Source: Pleurodeles waltl
Lineage: Eukaryota > Chordata > Amphibia > Caudata > Salamandridae
Direction of reading: 5' to 3'
DNA: 64,000 bases
NCBI RefSeq assembly: GCF_031143425.1
Contig: NC_090450.1
Coordinates: forward strand, 224,575,442-224,639,441
Shown here: one piece after another, positions 56,270-64,000 of the stretch
Layout of the letters: every line of letters starts with the position of its first letter
How positions within the stretch are numbered: position 1 is the stretch's first letter
Notes under the pieces: model-generated
What the model saw: only the letters and a program-made list of their open reading frames with translations
What the model was told of the DNA's origin: nothing
Databases searched by the model: none
Position numbers and translations under genes: made by a program

Positions 56270-58290
56270 AACTCAACAGCAGTGAGGGTCAATGGAACAG
56301 TTTCTGACAATTTTGCCATGGAGTGGGGAAAAAGACAGAGATGCCTGCTATCACTCCTCCTAGTTGCCTTGTGTTTAGAGCCACTACCTTGCTGGATGCG
56401 CTGCAGGGCATACATTGTTGGCTTTCCCCCGTGCACAACAGATCCAGAAAGGATTTCACTGTATGCGGACAATGCTTTGATCTACCTAGAAGACCCAATA
56501 ATTTTGATCCGTGATTTGTGTTTTGGGTTCCGGGTTCTGCATCAACTGGGATAAATCTGCAATCCTCCAACTGGGACTATGAAAGGGAGTGGATGGTGTA
56601 GCAGGGGACATCCACGAACAAAGAGAGGTTTCAAATATCTAGGCATCAATATTACAATGGACCGCATCAGGATTTTAGACCTGAGCCTAGACAGAGTACT
56701 GTCGGAGTTTTGCGAGAACACAGACCAATGGCGTAAACTACCTTTGACGATCATAGGCAGGACGGCCCTCTATAAAATGATCATGATGCTCAAGCTTCTA
56801 TATATACTACACAATACCCCATTTATTATCCCAGATACCTATTTTGATAAGTAGAAAAGAACACTCCGCACTCTGCTATGGGATGGGGTCAGCCCGTGAA
56901 TAGTTCTGAAGACCCTGTATAGATCTGTGTACAATGGAGGCCTCGTGCTCCCAGATATTAGAGCATTCTTAGAGAATACTACAGGGCTACACAATTGTAC
57001 ATAATTAATGAGTGGGGTCACAGCCCATGTGATGAACCCACTTATAGGTTAGAGAGGATTGCCAAGGAAATGTCGACCCATGTTTTCTATATCTATGGAC
57101 AGAGACCACATGTGCCTTTTGTGCCCTGGATAAAGCCATGGCCACCCTGGGCTGGAGGGGTTGTCTCATTCAAGCTATTCCATTCTGAAAGGACACCACA
57201 CTGTCTGATACAGGTGAACTCACTGGCTTCCGGGGTTGGGAGTGTATTGGGATTGAAACACTAAGCGACATGGTTGTGAGAGGTGGTTTCATCCTCTATG
57301 AGACTATGCAGCAGGAATATGCCCTGGCTGAGATGGAACAGTTTAGGTACCTTCAATTCACACACGCCCTGAAGAGGGACCAGGTAATGGAGATGTACCT
57401 TTGGGAGCATACTCCGCTGGACAGTTAGTCCCTGGACGTCACACTTAAACACAAGGCTTTCTGTCAGCTGTACTGCACCATAATAAACAACACACTGGGT
57501 AAACTGGGAAAATTACTGCACAAATAGGAGGAAGATGTGGGCGTCCGGCAGGATGTGGACTGGGAAACTGCACTAATGCACCCTAGATAGGTTGCCATCA
57601 AGGCAACATTCTGCATAGGTCCTACTACAACAGGACTTGCCTCCATAAAATGGGAAGGGCAGAGAGCCCAATGTTCCTTTGCTGCAACACAGATGAAGGA
57701 ACCTTCCTACATACAGGTTGCGACTGTCAGGAGATAACTTAATATTGGGCCTAAAACATCAATGAATTGAAAGGAAGAGTGGAAGTTGACATTCACAAGA
57801 TGCCCCAGTTGATTATACCTGGCAAACCCAATGGTGTGGACAACCCAAGGAAACAATGACAGTTTTGTATGCTGCGCTTTGCATTGCCAAGAGGGATCTG
57901 GCCAAATTTTGGGGGGGTTGGGTGTGGCCACAAGGACATGTTGCAGGAAGGTATGAATCAATGCATGGAGACAGAGAGAGTAGCTAATGAAAACAGAGTC
58001 AGCCTCAGGCAATTTGAAAAGGTTTGGGTGAATTGGAGGTCCTATCATAGACTAAGGGAGAACTCTTGCGACGTGCAAAGAGACAAGGCTCCTTTTCGGT
58101 AATATTATCAGCAAGGGGAACCCACTCTTGTTCATGGAGAAAGATGAACTGAACTGTTTCCCTTGGGCACCTACTGCTGTCTGTCAGGGGGGGAGAAATA
58201 GAGAACATTGATAAAGGATTCTCCATGTGTGCAGGAACTTATTGCATTTGTACTACTGTTTGTTTTGGAAAATCAATAAAATATTCAAAA
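56270..58290 (+). mobile_element. L1/Tx1-like LINE, 3' part (5'-truncated, many stops)
   Basis: EWGKRQRCLLSLLLVALCLE (56320) matches the L1-type 'rGtRQGcPLSPLLFnlvlEpL' block. ERISLYADNALIYLEDP (56447) is the catalytic YADD region, read YADN. RGFKYLGINITM (56625) and RTALYKMIMMLKLLYI (56761) match the known order of an L1 ORF2 C-terminal half. Later fragments include YIINEWGHSPCDEPTYRLER (56998). The end has AATAAAATATTC then an A-rich tail near 58275-58290. Stops and frameshifts are frequent, so it is inactive. Confidence 0.8.
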
Positions 58291-58962
58291 AATATATATA
58301 GATTTTTTTTAAGAATAGGAAGTGGTCCCATGAATTCTAAAAAAATGAAGCTTAAAACTTTTATTTTTATTTTGAAACTCATCCCATTTTCCATCAAGGA
58401 AAATGAGGAGCATTTCAAATAAAAAATATTTGCTTTATTAAAAGGCGATCACAGACATGGTCTCAGCAGGCCACCATCCTTGTGATTGTTGTGATTCCTA
58501 GTGGGTCATACATTGCGACCTCCATCATTAATTTTTATAAGGTAGATTGACCTGCAACCACATGAGGAGTCGATATTTTAAAATATATTTCAGTAAGAAT
58601 CACAATTTTGCAATAGCTATTTCTAATTTTTGTACAGATAACCCATTGTTCTTAATTGTGAAATGGTACTTCTGAAAATGATGTAAATTGTACCACACGC
58701 ACAACAGAAACTCCTTATTAGTATGCTTCAAAACATACATACATTTATTGATGGATGTGAAGAATTGAGTGGTCCAACATCAAATATCTCTCCCAAAGGC
58801 AGAAAATAGCCGACACATGTTTCGTCATAGAAGACATATTCAAGGCTGCAAATTCAACAGTATATACACAGGGGTAGCTCCTCCATTAGGGCAGAGGAGC
58901 ATCACCCCCCGCCAGCAGCAGCCGCTGGAAACCTTTAAACTATGCTTATCATTGTTTGTTTC
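58291..58962. other. Unclassified
   Basis: AT-rich with no recognised coding or terminal sequence. It ends at the TTAA that starts the piggyBac-like element. Confidence 0.4.
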
Positions 58963-59389
58963 TTAACCCCTCGGGTGCTTGGGGCGAGCTGGTCTTGGCC
59001 TCGGCCATGGTTGCCATGTGCCAAGGACGAGACCAGCTGGTCCTGCACCATGGGCCTCCCACCCACATCCCCATCAGGAATGGAAGAGGAATTGTTTCCC
59101 GTCCCCGCCCACCCCCCTGGCAGTCTGATGATGTCAGCACGCTCACAATGGGGCGACGTCATCAAATGCTGCCAGGGATGCGCTGGAAGCCATTTGCTTC
59201 CAGCACGTTTGGATAGAGGACGCCTTTCAGGTGAGTCCTTCTCCTGGGGTGGGTTTTGGGAGAAAACAGACACAGGGGAAAGGAAAGAGTTTTTCCTTTC
59301 CCCCTGTGTCTCTTTTCAATAGATTCCTGTTCTGCGATCACAGGAGCGGGCCGCGATCATGTAGCAGGAATCCACCACTAGGAACCAGG

Positions 59390-59626
59390 GATTTTTTTTG
59401 GTTGATTTTGGTGAGCGATCCCTTAGGCAAGTGTTGCTTCCCTGGGGTAATATCAGATCTGTGTTTCGGCCCCCTCGGGAGCTAGATCGGCTGTTTTTTT
59501 GCCAATCTGAGCCCCAGGGGGGTCAACACCCACTAGGAACCAGGGATTATATTTATAATAATGTTTGCACTGGGGGCAAGATTTTTTTGTATGTTTCGGC
59601 ACCCCAGGGCTAGATTGGCCATGTTT
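59390..59626. repeat. GC-rich palindromic array units (left part)
   Basis: 'cactaggaaccagggatt' occurs at 59377 and 59531, separating ~155 bp units with gcgatcccttaggcaagtgt and 'gccccctcgggagctagatc-ggc' blocks. Same family as 1-480. Confidence 0.7.
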
Positions 59627-59629
59627 TTG

Positions 59630-61573
59630 GGAGGTCCTCAGAAGACCAGGCAGCACCCACGGCAGTCCCAGGACACAGGGACAAAGGAGTTGCAAAGTGC
59701 GGTCATCCCAGCACTATACAGAAGGATCCCATGCTGCCAGAGAACAACTCAGAGGGCTGTGTGTCACAGGATGGAGTTCTGGGGACCTGGGCTATGCTAT
59801 GTATGAAGAACTCTTGGAACAAATGCACAGAAGCCCAAGGAGCTGCAGAGAACGCAATGCACAGGGGTACTGTCTGGCACGGCAAAACAAGCTCTTACCT
59901 CCACCCAATTTGGACAGTCAGGGTCACTTCAGTCCATCACCTGTGTTCCAGGGATCATGCTCGTCGACAGGAGAGGAGTCCCAGAGTACCAGTCATTGTT
60001 GCAGAGAGGTGCCTGCCGAAGCAGGGAAGTGACTACGTCACTTCACTGGAGATTCTTTTGGTTCTTCTGGTGCAGGGTAAAGACAGGCACCCCTGAGAGG
60101 GTGCACACCTTGGAAACTGTGGCAGTTGCTGGCTAGAGCTGAAGTTGCAGGTCACAGGAGCCTTCCTGGATACTTTGTTGCAGTTACAGTGGTTCCTGGA
60201 GCAGTCTGTGGTTGATCCGATGGTCAGAAGCTGAAGCAGAGGATGCAGATGAGTCCTGGAGGAATCTTGCAAACCGATTCTGAGGAAACACCCAGAGGAG
60301 AGACCCTAGATAGCCCTGAGAGGGGGATTGGCTACCTATCCAGGTTTGCACCGATCAGGAGGGGTCTCTGAAGTCACCTGCTGGCACTGGCCACTCAGGT
60401 GTTCCCTGAGGGTCTCTACACCTTGGAATCCAAGATGGCGAATGCCAGGGACACTCTGGAGGAGCTCTGGGCACAACTCCTGGGCTGGTGATGGATAAGG
60501 GAGTGGTCACTCCCCTTCCCTTTGTCCAGTTTTGCCCCAGAGCAGGGACTGGGGGTTCCTGGACTGGTGTAGGTTTGATCATGCAAGGAGGGCAATGTTT
60601 GTGCCCTTCAAAGCATTTCCAGAGGCTCAGAGAGGATACCGCTACCATGCCTGTAACACCTACTTCCAATGGGAGAGGGTGTAACACCCCTCTACTGAAG
60701 GAAATGCATTGTTCTGCCTTCTTGGGATGGAGCTGCTCAATGTTCAAGAGGGCAGAAACCTGTCTGTGAGGTGGCAGCAGCTGGGGCTGCAGTGGAAACG
60801 TCAGAGAGCTGGTTTGGCAGTACTGGGGGTCCCCCAGGGTGCATAGAATGCCCCCCAATCCCAGATTTGGATTGGGGGTTCAATTTCAGAATCTTAGACA
60901 CCTCACATGGCCATATTCGGAGTTACCATTGTGAAGCTACATATGTGTATTGACAAATATGTAGTGCACGCTTATAATGGTGTCCCCGCACTCACGAAGT
61001 CCGGGGAATTGGCCCTGGACAACGTGGGGGCACCTTTGCTAGTGCAAGGGTGCCCTCACACACAGTAACTTTGCACCTAGCCTTCAGTAAATGAAGGTTA
61101 GACATATAGGTGACTTATAAGTTACCTGGTGCAGTGAAAAATGGCTGTGAAATAGTGTGTGTACTATTTCACTCAGGCTGCAGTGGCAGTCCTGAAGGAA
61201 TGTTTGTATGAGCTCCTTATGGGTGGCAAAAGAAATTCTGCAGCCCATGAGAATCTCCTGGAACCCCAATGCCCTGGGTACCTAGGTACCATATACTAGG
61301 GACTTCTAAGGGTGATCCAGTGTGCCAATCTGAATTGGAATATGGAGTCACTAAACTTTAATCACAAATTTGGTACACAGATAGAGCATAAGCACTGGAG
61401 TTCTGGTTAGCAGAACTCCACTGAGACAGTCAAGCATACTGACAACACATATAGGTCACAAACTATGAGCACTGGGGTCCTGACTTGCAGGATACCAGTG
61501 AGACAGTAAAAACACACTGACAAACAGGCGGAAATTGGGGGTAACATGCCAAGAAATATGGTACTTTCCTACA
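59630..61573 (+). mobile_element. Second copy of the TG...CA element, 5'-truncated, inside the piggyBac array
   Basis: From about 60020 it parallels 23740-25454. Shared text includes 'agagaccctaRatagcc', 'ggcactggccactca', 'gtggtcactcccctttcct'-like text, 'ggccatattcggagttacca', 'gtaatggtgtccccgcactc'-like text, 'gttagacatataggtgactt' and 'actatgagcactggggtcct'. It ends tactttcctaca, matching ctactttctcaca of the first copy. The array resumes at once (cagatcggcctattttt). The left edge is approximate. Much diverged from the first copy. Confidence 0.65.
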
Positions 61574-62100
61574 CAGATCGGCCTATTTTTTTGGCAGATC
61601 CCACTTAGGTGCCAGGGATCTAGTGTGTGTGTGTGTGTGTTTTTTTATGTGGGGGGCGGCCCCTTTGGCAAGGGTCGTCCACCCAAAGGAGCCACATTAT
61701 TGATGGCCATTTCTGCCCGCTATGTTTTTTTAGGCCCACCTGCCCCAGAAGCCACCAAGACGCCAGGGATTTTGTTTCTTTGTTTTTTTTGTGTTGGGGC
61801 GCCCCCTTTCACAAGTGTCCCCCCCCAAAGGGGGCACAGAACTATTGGCCATTTCTGCCCCACTTGGGGGCAGATGGGCCTATTTTGTTAAGGCCCCTCT
61901 TCCCCCAAGGGGGCAGAAGCCTCCAAGAACCCAAGGATTTCTTTTTGTGTATGGGTGGGGCCCCTTGGGCTAGGGTCACCCCCCAAAGGGGGCATACAGC
62001 TGTTGGCCATTTCTGCCCCCCTTGGGGGCAAGTCAGCCTATTTTGTGTGGGCCCATCAGCCCCCAAGAGAGGCAGAATCCAGTTAGGCACCAGGGAAAAT
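61574..62100. repeat. GC-rich palindromic array units (right part)
   Basis: Four units of roughly 125 bp carry 'ggccatttctgccc', 'gggggca', 'ggcctattttgt' and a T-run after 'ccagggat/ccaaggat'. A short GT microsatellite lies at 61622-61640. Confidence 0.8.
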
Positions 62101-62622
62101 TTCTAAATGCTTGGTGGCGGGGTGTATGTCAACTGGCGAAGTATTTGCATTTGTGATTATAACAGTTTATTTCTCCTTTTTGTTCTAGTTCAAAGCTTTT
62201 GCTTCCTTTGCTGTGGCTCCTTGTGGGTTTGGCAGTGGTTGACCTGCAGTTCGCTTAGTTGTAAGTAAGTAAAAACAATTTACTTCAAAAGAGTATTGTT
62301 GCCATGCATGAATGACATGTTTGTAGGTGGTGTACTAAATGCAGAATTTTGTGTGAAATTGTCCTTAGATTTGTGCACAGTGATATTTGTATTGTCTGAT
62401 GTCTAGTTTGCTTTTCTTTTTTCTTTTTTGTGGAATATCATTGGTGATTGTTGCGTCTGTGCAGAGTAGTTGCTGGTGAGTCTAGCTTTTCCAGGCAAGT
62501 GAGTGGTATAGTTTTTGAGTACATAATTCTTTGTGAGAAAGCCACACTTTGATTATGACTTATTTTAGACACTGCTGGTTGTTGTTGGCGCATTTGTCAA
62601 GTTACACTTCTTAGAAACGATC

Positions 62623-63130
62623 ATGGCTAGCCGCAGAGTGACCGCTCAGCAGGGTGTTGGCATGCTTTTGGGTCATCTTCTGACCATGATTATGAGGCTG
62701 ACTCTGCATCTGAGGCAGAGGAGGAAGTGACAGATTCTGGCAGTGAATTTCTGTCTGGGAGGAATCTTCCGATGAGGAAGCCACTCTCAGTGCAGATGAA
62801 GGGCCTGCTGTAGAGAAGGACACTGATGTGCCAATATTGCAGCAGCCTGGGGCTGAAAGGTTTCCCATTGGTAGACCTGAACTCTGGGTTGCCCCAAACA
62901 TGGAGCAACCACAGTTGCCTGCCTTTACTGGTCTCCAAGGGTGTAGAGTGAATACAGAAAACTTTTAGCCTGTCAATTTCTTTCAGTTGGTTATTGACGA
63001 CGTATTTGTGGTATAGATTGTTGAGCAGATTAATTTGTATGCGGAGCAGTATTTGAGGGACAACTTGCCAGACTTAGGTCACAGTCTATAACTACCCAGT
63101 GGATTCACATACATTTGGAAGAGTTGAAAA
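62623..63130 (+). pseudogene. piggyBac-like transposase, N-terminal part (broken)
   Basis: MASRRVTAQQ at 62623, then an acidic Ser/Glu-rich stretch in shifted frames (EESSDEEATLSADEGPA near 62758, VEKDTDVPILQQPGAERFPI). ELWVAPNMEQPQLPAFTGLQ at 62880 and VNFFQLVIDDVFVV then EQINLYAEQYLRDN (62970-63065) follow. The F-F-x-L-x-x-x-x...Q-x-N-x-Y-A pattern is the conserved start of the piggyBac transposase domain. The DDD catalytic part is not present before similarity ends. Several stops. Confidence 0.7.
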
Positions 63131-64000
63131 AGGTCTTGGGTTTGACTTTTTTGATGGGCTAGAATGAAGCAAAATCTGTAAGACACCAGAACCACCTCAG
63201 AAACTAGAAATGCCCATTCCCCTGAAGTGGCATTTCTAGGTCATCAATAACAAAACCACCTTTACCATTAGGAGGGGTTTGACTCCCTGAGTCTAGCAAT
63301 ACTAAACATCATGAGGCTGCTTCCCTGCAATCCACTATTGCAGCCAGACTTAATAAGACTCATTCTCCCATGTTACCTTATGGGTAGGGCAGTGCTCATA
63401 GGTAGTGTGAACAAGCATGGGTGTTTGGCACTCCCTGATCACATATGTCTTGGTGCACTCCTGCCGCTGGGGCACATGGGGCACTTTCATTAAAGCTACT
63501 GCTACTGCAAAGGTGCATGTGCGCCAATTCTGGCCTGCTCCATCAGGTTCATGTCCTCTATTAAGGTACCTGTGTGCAAATGTGCATACCCTGGCAAGTG
63601 ATGCCAGCTCCATTACCTACATAGGAAAAACACCAAGGTAACCCTATTGGCAAGCTGTGCCAGGCACAACATACTTGAAATTCACTATTGTGTTAGTGTG
63701 CACACACTGCCCTGGTATACCAGGCTCAGTACCTCTGAAGACCCCATGACGTCTGTGCACACCCTGGGCCCTGCCATAGCTGGATCCACACACATTGATC
63801 AGCGCCACCTTACCTCCATGGGAGTACGTGCGCTCATACTTCCCTCTGTCCATACAGGGGGACAATGCCAATGGGCCACGGCAACTAGTAGAGGACCGGA
63901 CCATCCATATTGAAGCAGCCAACCCCCCCTTTAGTTAGGTAGATACCTACATTGGGGTGCTCCCCTGACTAGACAGGGTATCCCTTTGTCTACCCATTCA
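63131..64000. other. Unclassified end of window
   Basis: No transposase continuation, terminal repeat or RNA gene was recognised. The phrase 'tgtgca(c/t)acc-ctgg' recurs (63582, 63697, 63755), hinting at a loose internal repeat. Confidence 0.35.

Larger units (their letters stand above)
58963..63130 (+). mobile_element. piggyBac-like element, 5' part with internal palindromic array (degenerate)
   Basis: TTAA at 58963-58966 and a start similar to the reversed copy at 675. Next come GC-rich array units (59390-59626 and 61574-62100, split by a TG...CA element), a leader, and a transposase start at 62623. Coding similarity fades after about 63130 and no 3' end was found, so the element seems 3'-truncated or too decayed. 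Joining the TTAA end, array and transposase into one element is inferred from their order and from the second copy at 1-675. Confidence 0.55.

Noticed and set aside
58750..58960. A SINE
   Set aside because: No A and B box pair or tRNA/5S-like head could be made out, and no tail or duplication was seen.
1..64000. Host gene exons
   Set aside because: No spliced frame with recognisable non-transposon domains was found on either strand. A very short exon in the unclassified stretches cannot be excluded.

Overview
The window looks like intergenic DNA from a very large, transposon-dense vertebrate genome. A salamander, probably a newt of the Pleurodeles type, is my inference. It rests on the families present: Harbinger elements with Myb-like partner genes, piggyBac, L2-like and L1/Tx1-like LINEs, a Penelope-like element and a GMR1-like Gypsy. 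I found no host protein-coding gene, rRNA, tRNA gene or CRISPR. Almost everything that can be named is a mobile element, and most are decayed.

Left part (1-29.9 kb). After the end of a reverse-oriented piggyBac (1-675) and a Harbinger remnant comes a deep nest. An L2-like LINE on the minus strand (3840-5550 and 29536-29841) is split by a GMR1-like Gypsy element (5551-29535). The Gypsy 5' LTR is split (5551-5930 and 20567-21000) by a Penelope-like element (5931-20566). The Penelope 5' region is split by an 8.7 kb Harbinger (H1, 6111-14828), and its coding region by a 473 bp MITE. The Gypsy protease region carries a 157 bp palindromic MITE and a 3145 bp TG...CA element flanked by a 5 bp target duplication. 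Pol order in the Gypsy is integrase before reverse transcriptase, and its Gag has a SCAN-like segment.

Middle part (30.3-49.0 kb). A second Harbinger (H2, 30269-49008) contains a minus-strand LINE (33490-34241 and 46405-47737), which is itself split by a third Harbinger (H3, 34242-46404). Removing H3 and one copy of its 3 bp target duplication makes the LINE reading frame continuous. H3 carries a full-length one-ORF transposase with an intact DDE triad and a roughly 4.3 kb minisatellite of alternating 30 and 29 bp units.

The Harbingers share an unusual three-gene layout: gene A (Myb/SANT plus coiled coil, plus strand), HARBI1-like transposase (minus strand), then gene B (a second Myb/SANT protein of a different subfamily, plus strand), followed by copy-specific tandem repeats. 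A fourth, reverse-oriented partial copy (H4, 50027-53985) keeps only gene B and the 3' end.

Right part (54-64 kb). This holds a degenerate ~68 bp tandem array, a GA microsatellite, the 3' half of an L1/Tx1-like LINE (56270-58290), and a plus-strand piggyBac (58963 to about 63130). The long GC-rich palindromic array of that piggyBac is interrupted by a second, truncated copy of the 3145 bp TG...CA family. All boundaries were read by eye; TSDs and splice sites are given where visible.
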